DNA of 64,000 nt from Pontibacter sp. G13 (GTDB lineage Bacteria; Bacteroidota; Bacteroidia; J057). The DNA lies in assembly GCF_031851795.1 (NCBI RefSeq), contig NZ_CP134696.1:4960001-5024000 (forward strand), in the 5' to 3' direction. Of the stretch, positions 10,330-19,672 are shown one piece after another. Below the pieces are notes generated by a model. That model was not told the DNA's origin. It ran no database searches and worked only from the letters and a program-made list of their open reading frames with translations. Position 1 is the stretch's first letter, and every line of letters begins with the position of its first letter. The position numbers were made by a program, and so were the translations under genes.

Positions 10330-10352
10330 GGAAGTTACATAAGACAATACCA

Positions 10353-10380
10353 AGAGGTCGTCCTGTTTTGGACGACCTCT
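10353..10380 (+). terminator. Rho-independent terminator of the beta-barrel gene
   Basis: Perfect 11-bp stem (agaggtcgtcc / ggacgacctct), 6-nt loop, followed by ttttgttt. Confidence 0.9.
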
Positions 10381-10483
10381 TTTTGTTTAATTGTTTTTTG
10401 AAAATATTTAACAAATTATGGTCAGATCGACAACTTTCAGTTCGGCAATAGGTTGAAATTGTGCGACTTCTAACCATACTCAA

Positions 10484-11947
10484 ATGAAAATACTCCTCAC
10501 AGGTGCTACGGGCTACATCGGTCGTCGGCTTTTACCGCTCCTCGTGGAAGAGGGGCATGATGTCTACTGTGCAGTTAGAGACCCTCAGCGCTTAGACTTC
10601 GACGTGTCGGCCTATCCCAATGCACACACCGTCCAAGCCGACCTGATGGACTTGGAGAGTCTGGAAGCTTTGCCGTCGGATATTGATGCGGCCTACTACC
10701 TCGTACACTCCATGACTGCACAAGATCAGGGATTTGGAACCTTGGAGGAGGTTTGTGCGCGAAACTTCCTGTCCTACCTGAACCGATCTCACGCTAAACA
10801 GGTCATCTATCTCAGCGGAATCAGCAATGACCACAATCTCTCTCCGCATCTGAAATCTCGCAAAGTCGTGGAAGACATTTTGGCTAGCGGGGAAGCATCT
10901 CTGACGGTACTCAGGGCGGCCATCATCATCGGATCGGGAAGTGCTTCGTTTGAAATTATTCGCGATTTGGTGGAAAAATTGCCGGTCATGGTGGCACCCA
11001 AATGGCTCAAAACTCGATGCCAGCCGATCGCCATCAGAAACGTACTCTACTATCTCAATGGAGCGTTGGGGGAAACCCAAATGTATGATGAGACCTTCGA
11101 CATTGGAGGACCGGATATCATGACCTACAAAGAGATCCTGTTGGCCTATGCCAAAGCCCGTGGATACAACCGCTGGATATTCACCTTGCCGGTATTGACG
11201 CCACGACTCTCAAGCTATTGGCTGTACTTCGTCACTTCGACCAGTTACCAATTGGCGCGGCACCTTGTCGATAGTATGCGCAATGAGGTGATCGCCCAAG
11301 ACAATCGAATCCGAGAAATTCTCCCGACACGACTTATCCCATTTGGGGAAGCGGTGAATCTGGCCTTCCAGAAGATCGAACAACACGCGGTCATTTCATC
11401 ATGGACAGATGCGATCAATGGAAATATGGACCGCCGAATGCTCAATCAGATTCAGATTCCCAAGCATGGAGTTTTTGTGGATGAGCGAGTGAGGTACTAC
11501 GATCGTGATCCGCATGAAGTGCTAGAAAATATATGGCACATCGGCGGAAATCGCGGATGGTATGCAGCCAATTTCCTCTGGAAGATCCGTGGGGTCATGG
11601 ACAAGATGGTGGGAGGTGTTGGTCTGCGAAGAGGTCGGAGATCTGACTCAGAGTTATTTCCTGGGGATGCGTTGGATTTTTGGCGGGTGATCTTGGCAGA
11701 TCGACAGCAAGGCCGATTGTTGTTGCATGCGGAGATGATCTTGCCGGGAGATGCTTGGCTGGAGTTCCGGATGGGAGAAGATGAGCAAGGGAAGTTTGTG
11801 TGCCAACGGGCCACCTTTCGACCCAGAGGTGTGATGGGAAGGCTGTATTGGTACAGTGTACTTCCTTTCCATGAGTTTATCTTCCCGACGATGCTCAAAA
11901 ATATGATCGAATACCGGGAGACAGGCCAGCTTAAATGGTCTGTGTAG
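10484..11947 (+). CDS. NAD(P)-binding SDR protein with C-terminal DUF2867
   Basis: 487 residues. An N-terminal Rossmann fold of the extended/atypical SDR type shows the cofactor loop GATGYIG (7-13), YYLVHSM and VIYLSGI. The C-terminal half (about 335-485) matches DUF2867, with VGLRRGRRSD, GDALDFWRV and the closing YWYSVLPFHEFIFPTML. This fusion is common in bacteria; it probably oxidises or reduces an unidentified small molecule. No classical YxxxK catalytic motif is obvious, as in NmrA-like members. It stands alone, preceded by the barrel terminator and followed by a structured repeat element. Confidence 0.85.
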   Translation: MKILLTGATGYIGRRLLPLLVEEGHDVYCAVRDPQRLDFDVSAYPNAHTVQADLMDLESLEALPSDIDAAYYLVHSMTAQDQGFGTLEEVCARNFLSYLNRSHAKQVIYLSGISNDHNLSPHLKSRKVVEDILASGEASLTVLRAAIIIGSGSASFEIIRDLVEKLPVMVAPKWLKTRCQPIAIRNVLYYLNGALGETQMYDETFDIGGPDIMTYKEILLAYAKARGYNRWIFTLPVLTPRLSSYWLYFVTSTSYQLARHLVDSMRNEVIAQDNRIREILPTRLIPFGEAVNLAFQKIEQHAVISSWTDAINGNMDRRMLNQIQIPKHGVFVDERVRYYDRDPHEVLENIWHIGGNRGWYAANFLWKIRGVMDKMVGGVGLRRGRRSDSELFPGDALDFWRVILADRQQGRLLLHAEMILPGDAWLEFRMGEDEQGKFVCQRATFRPRGVMGRLYWYSVLPFHEFIFPTMLKNMIEYRETGQLKWSV

Positions 11948-11960
11948 TCTTGATCTTCAT

Positions 11961-12148
11961 GTGCGGCTGATAGGTGCGGCGTAAAGTGCCTGGATGGTCC
12001 GAACTTGAGAGGAGTCCCCGAGCGCTGGGCGGCGATATATCGCCCAGTGTTCGGGGACCGAGCTTTGCGAGCCAGAAAGGGACTGACCCGGCGAAGTCCC
12101 TGCCAGAAGCTATTCGACCTGCCTAGCACGCCGGGATACGCCCCAATC
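11961..12148 (+). repeat. Structured intergenic repeat element, copy 1
   Basis: One of eight related elements. Leader gtgcggctga at 11961. Closing stem ggcgta (11978-11983) / tacgcc (12137-12142). 35-nt-loop stem cccggcg (12087-12093) / cgccggg (12129-12135). The middle holds a very strong hairpin: arms of 18 bp at 12014-12031 and 12041-12058 with two G-U pairs and a 9-nt loop. It replaces the GTCGGTGG/CCACCGAC stem of most other copies. The element lies between convergent genes, starting 13 bases after the SDR stop. Confidence 0.7.
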
Positions 12149-12162
12149 GACCTCCCAAAACC

Positions 12163-12194
12163 AAAGGCCCACCTCCATCTAGAAGTGGGCCTTT
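12163..12194. terminator. Terminator between convergent genes
   Basis: Stem aaaggcccac / gtgggccttt with a 12-nt loop. T runs follow on both strands. It serves the minus-strand gene ending at 12221 and can also act on the plus strand. Confidence 0.75.
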
Positions 12195-12220
12195 TTGTGA
12201 AGCGAAAGAAGATCTGCGCC

Positions 12221-13618
12221 TTACTCGGCGGATTGATCCAAGGCTTCGATGATCTCACGAAGAGACTGGCTCGGCGCGATGATATTGTATTCGTCCCAGA
12301 AGCTGTCGTTGTATTCACCGGAGAATTTTTCCAGCTCCTGATCCTTCTTAAGGCGTTCTGATTCTGGAATTTCCCCTCCTGGACTGACATCTCTGCTAGT
12401 GAATGCCAATTGGCGATTGTACCAATAGGTGCCTTCCATGTGTTTGGGATTCTCTTCCTTGAACTGCTTTTTGCGGGCTTTCTTGATCTTTTTCTTTTCG
12501 GCATCGGACATGCCTTCCATAGATTCGTCCTCCTCGTCCCAATCGTTCATCTCGTCCATGAATTTGGTGGGAATTTTGAGCCAGAATCGAGCTTCCTCCT
12601 GCGCATAGCTCATGTACCACTTCCCGTTTTCGATCTGGAAGGCCAATCTGCCGGAATGGTCCATCAGGTCGAAATCGAACCCAAACAAGAGCTTGGCCAA
12701 CGCAAGTGCCGCTCCTGCTCCCGCTCCGACATCATCGATCTGCTTGATGCGGAACTTTTTGCCATTGGTGGAGAAGTGCCAATCGATGGCAGCAAAGGCC
12801 CGGGTGGCAGCATCGATGTAGATGACCCCATCATACATCAGTTGGCGCTTTTTGCGGTCTTGCTGGAAGTGAATTTCGTAGACTTCGCGACCTTCGTAGA
12901 GGCTCCGGCCGACGAGCTCGTATTCGTAGTATTTGAAATTGGCAGAATCTAGAAAATGCTGGACGATCATCTCCCCGATGACCGGACGCCCTGAAATTTC
13001 GTGAGGGCCACCACCGCCCATGGCGAAATCATCGCCAAAGATAGATTGCTTACTGCCTTTGGAACGACCTTTCACCAGACGTACCTGGTTGTTGTTGCGC
13101 GCCTCCATACCCAAGGAAGTCTGATAGACATCGAGTACCGCTTCATTGAAGGTCACGTACTGCTCGTTTTCCTGCACAAGCTCCCGATAAAATCCACGGG
13201 ATAGGGAAGGGGAGTGCTGGTAGTTTTCCTCTACCTTGACCAAGGCTTGTTTGATGAGTTCTTGTGGGGTGAATGGCACGATGAGTACCGAATCAATGGA
13301 AAAAGAGGCCGTTTCCATCCGAATGTCCAGCTCCTCGCCAATCCCCATCGGGTCCATCGGCATGAGGATCGGTTCGTATCCGATGTAGGTGATCATGAGC
13401 GTATCGCCCTGAATATCCTTGCTTCTGAACCTGAGCAAAAAGTACCCATCGGCGTTGCTGACAGATCCCATCTTGGCATTCACGGCTCTAAGTTGCGCAA
13501 ATGCGAGGGGTTTACCCGTATTGGCATCGGTAACTTTGCCCGAAAAACTGATCGTTTGAGCTTGGGCCGGAATGGCGGCTAACAGTAAGAAGCCCAAGAG
13601 GAAATGGAAGAATCTCAT
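12221..13618 (-). CDS. Exported protein with carboxypeptidase-regulatory-like domain
   Basis: 465 residues from the ATG at 13618. Signal peptide MRFFHFLLGFLLLAAIPAQAQ. Residues about 22-105 are a CarboxypepD_reg-like beta sandwich (FSGKVTDANTGKPLAFAQLRAVN, then DGYFLLRF), common at the N-terminus of Bacteroidota surface proteins. The rest (LIKQALVKVEENYQHSPSLSRGFYRE, then a beta-rich region with YIDAATRAFAAIDW) resembles DUF5686/outer-membrane-associated proteins without a full barrel. A lysine-rich acidic stretch (about 375-410) is unusual for a secreted protein. Function unknown; it may act in surface protein folding or nutrient binding. Confidence 0.7.
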   Translation of the reverse strand: MRFFHFLLGFLLLAAIPAQAQTISFSGKVTDANTGKPLAFAQLRAVNAKMGSVSNADGYFLLRFRSKDIQGDTLMITYIGYEPILMPMDPMGIGEELDIRMETASFSIDSVLIVPFTPQELIKQALVKVEENYQHSPSLSRGFYRELVQENEQYVTFNEAVLDVYQTSLGMEARNNNQVRLVKGRSKGSKQSIFGDDFAMGGGGPHEISGRPVIGEMIVQHFLDSANFKYYEYELVGRSLYEGREVYEIHFQQDRKKRQLMYDGVIYIDAATRAFAAIDWHFSTNGKKFRIKQIDDVGAGAGAALALAKLLFGFDFDLMDHSGRLAFQIENGKWYMSYAQEEARFWLKIPTKFMDEMNDWDEEDESMEGMSDAEKKKIKKARKKQFKEENPKHMEGTYWYNRQLAFTSRDVSPGGEIPESERLKKDQELEKFSGEYNDSFWDEYNIIAPSQSLREIIEALDQSAE

Positions 13619-13846
13619 AGCTATCAATAGTTGAGGACAGGTGAGCTCCCGGAACGGTTTTCATTCATTCAAGGAGCAAATTAAATATCTCTATATCAGC
13701 TAAAAACGTGCATCTCGCTAGAATCAATATGCCTTTTTTTCTACAGGGCAATTCCTGTTTTCTGCGAAAGGGTCTTTCTATAAACCGAATCTGCTCGTTT
13801 TCACTGCTAATAATGAGTGACAAAAGCCTTGAACAGATTCAAGATG

Positions 13847-13877
13847 AAAACCCGAGCAAAGAGGTTGCTCGGGTTTT
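13847..13877 (-). terminator. Terminator of the ABC/M1-peptidase operon
   Basis: Perfect 13-bp stem (aaaacccgagcaa / ttgctcgggtttt) with a 5-nt loop, 28 bases beyond the minus-strand stop at 13905. Confidence 0.88.
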
Positions 13878-13904
13878 ACATGTTGGATGGAATTACGTGA
13901 ATGG

Positions 13905-16900
13905 TTATTCAGAGTCCCAAGAGACTTTTTTGCGGTTGTCGTCTGGGTTTCGGTCAATCAAGATATTGATCGGATCGATCCCTGCCTTGGTGGGCTTGGC
14001 GTCTACTTGGACTTGGATGGAGTGGCTACCTGTCTGAATCTTATGCTTTTTCAGGTACAGGAGGGAGTCTTTTCCTGCCTCAGTTTCCGTGTAGACTCCT
14101 ACGTCAATCCACTCATCGAATGGAACCTCAGTTTCGGCGCCAAGGCTATCCGCGTGATATTTGGTGGCTTCATATTGAATGTCGACGAGATATCCACCGT
14201 CGGGCAATTCTGTGCCGATGACCTCCTTGGTTCGATTTTCATACAAAGTGATCGTCTTGAAAAGGTCGTCGATCAGGTATTGAAGGGAGTCCGGCGTGAC
14301 TTCTTCGAAGTAATCGAGCAGGATGTCAGTCGTCACATATCGATCTGTCCGCCACGCCCAATCTTCCACGTACTGCTTGAGCGCTTGATTGATCTTGTCG
14401 TCTCCAATGTAATCTTGAAGCGCGTACATGACGAGCGATCCTTTGTTGTAGTGGATGTAGCCTTGGCTTTCCACAAGCTCCAGCGGCCGCTCCTTTTTGG
14501 ATTCAGAAGATCTGCCACGGAGGTAGCGGTCGAGCTCGTGCTCAAGGAACTTCTGCATCAGCTCAGGCCCATATTGCTCTTTCATGACCATGAGCGCAGA
14601 ATATTGGGACATGGATTCGGAGAGCATGGCATTGCCCCGAACTTGCGCCTCGGTCACTTGGTGGCCCCACCACTGGTGCGCCATTTCGTGGGCAGTCACA
14701 TAGTAGACCATGTCCACATCATCCTTGCCGATATTCAGCATGAAGCCGATTCCCTCTGAGAAGGGGACGGTATTGGCAAATGACTGCGCAAAGGTCGAAT
14801 ATCGCGGGAATTCCATGATCCGCATTTGACGATACTGGTACGGGCTGAAGTGCTCGCTGTAGTATTTCAGGGAATGCTTCATGGCATTCATCATCCGATC
14901 GAGGTTGTACTCGTGACCCTTGTGATAATAAATCTCCAAATCGATCTCCTTGCCATCTGGGAGGTTCATCTTGTCTCGCACGACTTCGTAGCGAGCTGAG
15001 ATCATGGAGTAGAAGTTGAACATCGGAGCATCCATCTTGTAGTGGTAGTACACCCGATCACCTTCCTCTCGCTTCTCCTGTAGATACCCGGGAGCAATGG
15101 CGATTTGGTCGGAAGAAGTACTCATCACGATCTCGAATCGGATATGGTCGGCATCGTCTCCTACTAGATTGATTTTATGACCGACTGAGTCTGCACGTGG
15201 TCTCATGCGCTCACGTTCCGGCAGGTCGTGGTCCTTCCGATCATCGTCATTCCCCATTTCGAAGCCGGGATCATATCCAATACCGGGGAAATAGGTGTTG
15301 TTGAAGAAGGTCCCATTGTACACGACACTCGTATTGGAGCCCCCTTGTTTGAATCCTACCGTTTTGTACTGAGCCTTGAAATCGAGCTGTAGGCTATCAC
15401 CCGGCATCATCGGGCGGGACAGTTCGAAGATGGTGTATTGGAAGTCTTCATAGAACGTGTCCACCTCCGCAGCTTTTCCTCCGATGGAATCTAACCAAGT
15501 CAGCTCGAACGTCATGTCCTTCATGTCACTCTCGGCGGGTTCCTGAATGTGAAGACGCTCAATGGGTACATCGGTCTTGTTTTTGAGAACATAGACTCCT
15601 GTCACATCGAAGCTCCGTTTTTCGGGGAATAGATCCACTTCCAGATTGGTCTCGACAATCCGAGGTTGCGGGATGTCCTGATAGACTTTGAGCTGCTTTT
15701 CGTAGTTCGCCTGCAACTCCTTCCGATCGTCTGAATGCACATATTCGTTGAGGACATTGGTATTGTAGAAAACGAAGCTTCCTGTCCCCACAAATACGAC
15801 AATGGCTGCGAATAAGAAGATCAACAGCGGTCGGGAGAATCTTCTGGTCAATAGCTTGATACGGTCAATGAAATACGTGTCGGTACCTCTCACAGACATC
15901 GAAACGGCGATAGCAAAGAGGACCATGCCAAATCCGACGAAGTACAATTCAAACCAAGAGAATGGCGATACATAATGCCCGTAGGAATTCATGTCGGAAT
16001 AGGTGCCCAAGCCTATCTGGCCGAATCGGAAGAGTCTATGCTCGATCCCGATATTCCCCATGATGATGAAGAAAAACACATACACGAGGATGACTAGGCC
16101 ATGTCCCAAAAATTTCTGGTTGACGACGCTGTGAATGAACATCGCCATCAGCGTGAAGAGCAGGAGGAATAGCAATTGATCCGTAAACAAACGGCTGATA
16201 TACAATCCAATCTCAAAACGGAAATAGCCATTCAAGGCCTGAGTCATTATGCCTACGAACATGAGGAGCGTAAGTAGCACGATGTGGACCCCTGCCATTC
16301 CGATGAACTTGGCAATGTATCCGGTGAAATTCGAAACGGGCAGCGCATCGAATATCTGGTTCATTTTCAGGTCGCGTTCCCGCCAGATCAATTCGCCTGA
16401 GTAAAACACGATGATGATCATGAAGAAGAGATTGAATCCACTCAGATTCTCCAAGATGGTGTAGGTCGTCGGATAGATGTCCGTGCCGTACATCCCAGAA
16501 GAGAATGAGGTAGAATTCAGAATGAGGATGAGCAATCCCATGAGTGAGATCGCCATGAATGGCACACTCAGGATGACTTCCCGGAAGTAGATTTTGCTCA
16601 AAACCCATACATCCTTCCATTGGATGCCAGTGGCTTTGGATGCGGAAACGGCAGGGATAGAGGCGCGGTCTTTAGTGATTTCCTCCGAGGAGGTCTTTTT
16701 CCCAGCTTTGCGCACCTTGGGCCCTTTGGGGAGAATGGAGAATTGCGTGAAGGTTAAGGTCAATGCCGCGATCCCAATCACCATCCAAATCAGACGATTC
16801 CACAGGACCATTCCCGACAATTGCACCAACTGGGTGTTTTTCTCAACAGCGGTCCAATATTGCGTCTCCAGATTTACCGTATTCAATCCCATCGGGTCGA

Positions 16901-17522
16901 GTAAGCCTCCCAAGAATTTGTTCTCCAGATCTCCCACCAATTCCGTGGTGATGAGGAAAGCCACTAGCAGGATGATGCCTTGCACGAATACCCAAGAGAA
17001 CCGCTTACTCAATGTCCCGCCCATGAAGAACAGGCAACCACTGATGATAGCATTGGGCATTACCCAGAGGAGATAGGGTTGAAGGTAGTTCCATGCTTCG
17101 AAAGCCTGAAAGCGATCTGGATCATTGAAGGAATCTAGCGTACCCAGCATCAGCCCAATGGGGATGGAGGAAAGGATCAGGAGGAGGATGGTCAATGACC
17201 CGATGAATCTTCCAATGAGGTACTGGTGCTTCTTCAATGGGGTCGTGAACATCAGGGTGATGGTCTTGTGCTCAAAATCTCGAAGCACAGGTACCCCCAT
17301 CACGGCGGAATTGATCAAAAGCCCGAAGGCCGCCAGTGCCGTCGTGTACATCGTCAGCATGAAGGGCGAATTGGCTTTTACCGGTCCGCCCGAAGTCCCA
17401 AACTGGAGAGCTTCCCAATAGATCCCCGCAAATGCAAAGAATCCCAGTAGCAGGAAATAGATCCACGTCGCAGGACGTGTCATCCGATATTTCCATTCGA
17501 ATTTGATGACATTCCAGATCAT
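13905..17522 (-). CDS. ABC-2 permease fused to M1-family aminopeptidase
   Basis: 1205 residues. The N-terminal half (about 1-600) is polytopic, with at least ten hydrophobic helices arranged as two ABC-2-type permease blocks. Between them is a charged linker (KGPKVRKAGKKTSSEEI). The C-terminal half is an M1 zinc metallopeptidase: HEMAHQWWGH supplies zinc ligands His945 and His949 with catalytic Glu946. The third ligand Glu is about 969 in AMLSESMSQYS, and the usual Tyr lies in GYIHYNKGSLVMY. The peptidase should face the periplasm. The architecture is known in Bacteroidota but its substrate is not. It lies 3 bases after its ATPase gene, so both are cotranscribed and probably form one complex. 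Confidence 0.9.
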   Translation of the reverse strand: MIWNVIKFEWKYRMTRPATWIYFLLLGFFAFAGIYWEALQFGTSGGPVKANSPFMLTMYTTALAAFGLLINSAVMGVPVLRDFEHKTITLMFTTPLKKHQYLIGRFIGSLTILLLILSSIPIGLMLGTLDSFNDPDRFQAFEAWNYLQPYLLWVMPNAIISGCLFFMGGTLSKRFSWVFVQGIILLVAFLITTELVGDLENKFLGGLLDPMGLNTVNLETQYWTAVEKNTQLVQLSGMVLWNRLIWMVIGIAALTLTFTQFSILPKGPKVRKAGKKTSSEEITKDRASIPAVSASKATGIQWKDVWVLSKIYFREVILSVPFMAISLMGLLILILNSTSFSSGMYGTDIYPTTYTILENLSGFNLFFMIIIVFYSGELIWRERDLKMNQIFDALPVSNFTGYIAKFIGMAGVHIVLLTLLMFVGIMTQALNGYFRFEIGLYISRLFTDQLLFLLLFTLMAMFIHSVVNQKFLGHGLVILVYVFFFIIMGNIGIEHRLFRFGQIGLGTYSDMNSYGHYVSPFSWFELYFVGFGMVLFAIAVSMSVRGTDTYFIDRIKLLTRRFSRPLLIFLFAAIVVFVGTGSFVFYNTNVLNEYVHSDDRKELQANYEKQLKVYQDIPQPRIVETNLEVDLFPEKRSFDVTGVYVLKNKTDVPIERLHIQEPAESDMKDMTFELTWLDSIGGKAAEVDTFYEDFQYTIFELSRPMMPGDSLQLDFKAQYKTVGFKQGGSNTSVVYNGTFFNNTYFPGIGYDPGFEMGNDDDRKDHDLPERERMRPRADSVGHKINLVGDDADHIRFEIVMSTSSDQIAIAPGYLQEKREEGDRVYYHYKMDAPMFNFYSMISARYEVVRDKMNLPDGKEIDLEIYYHKGHEYNLDRMMNAMKHSLKYYSEHFSPYQYRQMRIMEFPRYSTFAQSFANTVPFSEGIGFMLNIGKDDVDMVYYVTAHEMAHQWWGHQVTEAQVRGNAMLSESMSQYSALMVMKEQYGPELMQKFLEHELDRYLRGRSSESKKERPLELVESQGYIHYNKGSLVMYALQDYIGDDKINQALKQYVEDWAWRTDRYVTTDILLDYFEEVTPDSLQYLIDDLFKTITLYENRTKEVIGTELPDGGYLVDIQYEATKYHADSLGAETEVPFDEWIDVGVYTETEAGKDSLLYLKKHKIQTGSHSIQVQVDAKPTKAGIDPINILIDRNPDDNRKKVSWDSE

Positions 17523-17525
17523 GGG

Positions 17526-18434
17526 CTATGCGTTTTCGGGGGTTGAAACAGAAGCCATGACGGATGTATGGCGCTTGATGGTGGAGAAGTAGACATCCTC
17601 CAGATCAGCTTTTACGAGCTCAAATCCTTCCTCAGGCTGAGTATCGGCCAATACGTGGATTTGGGGCTGTCCCGCGATGAGCTTGTTGGAGATGACTTGG
17701 AAGTTGTCCTGATAACTCTTCAACTCCTCCTTGGCAATCCGCTTCTCCCAGACTTGTCCGTTGAGTTCCTCAATCGCTTCGAGTGGATTCGCAGTTTTGA
17801 GAATCTGACCCTTGTTGATGATGGCCATACTCGTACACAGCTCCTTGACATCCTCTACGATGTGGGTAGACAGAATGACGATGGCTTCTTGGCCCAATTC
17901 GGAGAGGAGGTTGTAGAATCGGTTTCGTTCTTCAGGATCGAGACCCGCGGTGGGCTCATCCACGATGATCAATTTGGGATTGGCCAGAAGTGCCTGTGCA
18001 ATTCCAAACCGTTGCTTCATGCCGCCGGAAAATCCCCCGAGGTTTTTCTTGCGAGCTTCCCAAAGGTTGGTGCGATGAAGGAGGGCTTCTACCACTTCGC
18101 GGCGCTGAGTGGCATTGCCGATGCCTTTGAGGACTGCGAGGTGATCGAGCAGCGTCAGGGCATTCACTTTGGGATAGACGCCAAATTCTTGGGGGAGGTA
18201 TCCGAGGATTTGACGGATTTGTTCAGGTTGGCGGAGTACGTCGATTCCATCGAAATCTACGGAACCCTCATCGGGAGATTGGAGGGTGGCGATCGTCCGC
18301 ATGAGGCTAGATTTTCCGGCGCCATTGGGCCCAAGCAGACCAAACATGCCCTGAGAAATGGTGAGGTCTACCTGATCTAGGGCGCGAACGCCGTTAGGGT
18401 AGGTTTTAGATAGGTTTCGGATGACAAGTTTCAT
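17526..18434 (-). CDS. ABC transporter ATP-binding protein (CcmA/NatA type)
   Basis: 302 residues. Walker A is GPNGAGKSS (about 36-44), the Q loop is YLPQEFGVYP, the signature is FSGGMKQRFGIAQALL, Walker B is LIIVDEPTAGLD, and the switch His is in ILSTHIVEDV. A C-terminal extension (about 225-300) is typical of ATPases that serve ABC-2 permeases. It is the first gene of a two-gene operon with the permease/M1-peptidase fusion; the genes are 3 bases apart. Confidence 0.92.
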   Translation of the reverse strand: MKLVIRNLSKTYPNGVRALDQVDLTISQGMFGLLGPNGAGKSSLMRTIATLQSPDEGSVDFDGIDVLRQPEQIRQILGYLPQEFGVYPKVNALTLLDHLAVLKGIGNATQRREVVEALLHRTNLWEARKKNLGGFSGGMKQRFGIAQALLANPKLIIVDEPTAGLDPEERNRFYNLLSELGQEAIVILSTHIVEDVKELCTSMAIINKGQILKTANPLEAIEELNGQVWEKRIAKEELKSYQDNFQVISNKLIAGQPQIHVLADTQPEEGFELVKADLEDVYFSTIKRHTSVMASVSTPENA

Positions 18435-18503
18435 GAAGCTTCAGTTTCTAATGGCTAGGAAATTCAGTCAATTCGCTGAGCAAAGGGTACATGCGTGTAA
18501 TGT

Positions 18504-18517
18504 AAAATGATCATTTT
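18504..18517. promoter_or_regulatory. Short perfect palindrome in divergent intergenic region
   Basis: Self-complementary aaaatgatcatttt lies between the divergent ABC ATPase (start 18434) and TolB-like gene (start 18653). It could be an operator, but AT-rich palindromes of this length can occur by chance. Confidence 0.3.
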
Positions 18518-18652
18518 CATGGAAAAATGACGCATTGGAAATTGCATCATCGACCAGCTAGTAGATTAATTCGCCCATTTGGTTGTATGGCCCTGTATGA
18601 TTCCCAGATTCGGACTATTTTCAAGGGTATGAAACCCTCAAAACTAGCTTGT

Positions 18653-19519
18653 ATGCGAAAACTGCTTTGGATCGTCCTGATCATGGGCCAAGTGTATGCC
18701 CAAGGTTCCACGGATTTGGTGGTCCTGAACCTGTCCCTATCACCAGAAGGCGCTCAAGTATCCAACCCCGTCCGAGTGACCGACCGAGCCGGCTACGACA
18801 ATCAGCCTTCCTTCACCCCAAATGGCAAGGCGCTCTTGTTTAGTTCCATCCGTGAAGGAGAACAAGCGGATGCCTATCGGTACAACCTCAAAAATGGCAA
18901 ACTGACCAATCTTACCCAGACGCCCACCACGAGCGAGTTTTCTCCCACAGTCATGCCAGATGGGAAGCATATTTCGGTTGTGATGGTGGAGGAGGATTCC
19001 AGTCAGCGCCTTTGGCAGTTTGGGATCAAGGGCGGCAATGGCAAGAGACTGACCCCCGGAATCGATCAGATTGGATACCACGCATGGCTGGATGTAAATC
19101 AACTTACATTTTTTATTCTCCCCGGACCGTTTACCTTGCAGCTAGGCGATCTCTCAAACCAATCGACCCGAGTATTGGATACGGGCATTGGGAGGTCGAT
19201 TCATATTGAACCGCTTTCTGGACATATTTCCTATGTGCTGAAAACTTCCGACACCCAATGGGAAATCTATACCATTGATCCAAAATCAGGCGAAAAACAC
19301 CTGATCGTGGAAACCTTGGAAGGACAGGAAGATTATGTCTGGGCTCCGGATGGAAGCCTGCTCATGGGCAAAGACACGGAGCTTTTCCAGTTTCGCCCAG
19401 GCGTGGATGTCAATTGGCGCAAGGTGGGAGATCTGAATGTAGGGCGGTTCTATCGATTGGCAGTGTCCCCCAAGGGGGATAAACTGGCGGTTGTGGTGTA
19501 TCGGAATGACACTGAATGA
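18653..19519 (+). CDS. TolB-like / WD40-like beta-propeller protein, exported
   Basis: 288 residues from the ATG at 18653, chosen because it gives a signal peptide (MRKLLWIVLIMGQVYAQ); the frame is open further upstream. Repeated PD40-type blades are visible: DNQPSFTPNGKALLFSS, EFSPTVMPDGKHISVV, DYVWAPDGSLLMG, RLAVSPKGDKLAVVVY. Such propellers mediate protein-protein contacts in the periplasm. It is probably monocistronic. It has no peptidase domain, unlike DPP-IV-type relatives. Confidence 0.8.
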   Translation: MRKLLWIVLIMGQVYAQGSTDLVVLNLSLSPEGAQVSNPVRVTDRAGYDNQPSFTPNGKALLFSSIREGEQADAYRYNLKNGKLTNLTQTPTTSEFSPTVMPDGKHISVVMVEEDSSQRLWQFGIKGGNGKRLTPGIDQIGYHAWLDVNQLTFFILPGPFTLQLGDLSNQSTRVLDTGIGRSIHIEPLSGHISYVLKTSDTQWEIYTIDPKSGEKHLIVETLEGQEDYVWAPDGSLLMGKDTELFQFRPGVDVNWRKVGDLNVGRFYRLAVSPKGDKLAVVVYRNDTE

Positions 19520-19672
19520 ATTATGGGTTGGAATATCCAAATTTGGTGGAATACGTAGATACTGGTACACCATCACCGGTCGCGTCCTAAACGGGCGTAC
19601 GCTTACCCCACATTCATACGGCTTTGTTCAACTACTTCCGCTTCATGAGAGGCGGCCCTTAGCGATATACCC

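Noticed and set aside
11497-12504. A 335-codon minus-strand frame spanning the end of the SDR gene and the start of the next
   Set aside because: It overlaps two real genes and a terminator, and its protein is Arg/Ser/Pro-rich in the way of a shadow frame.
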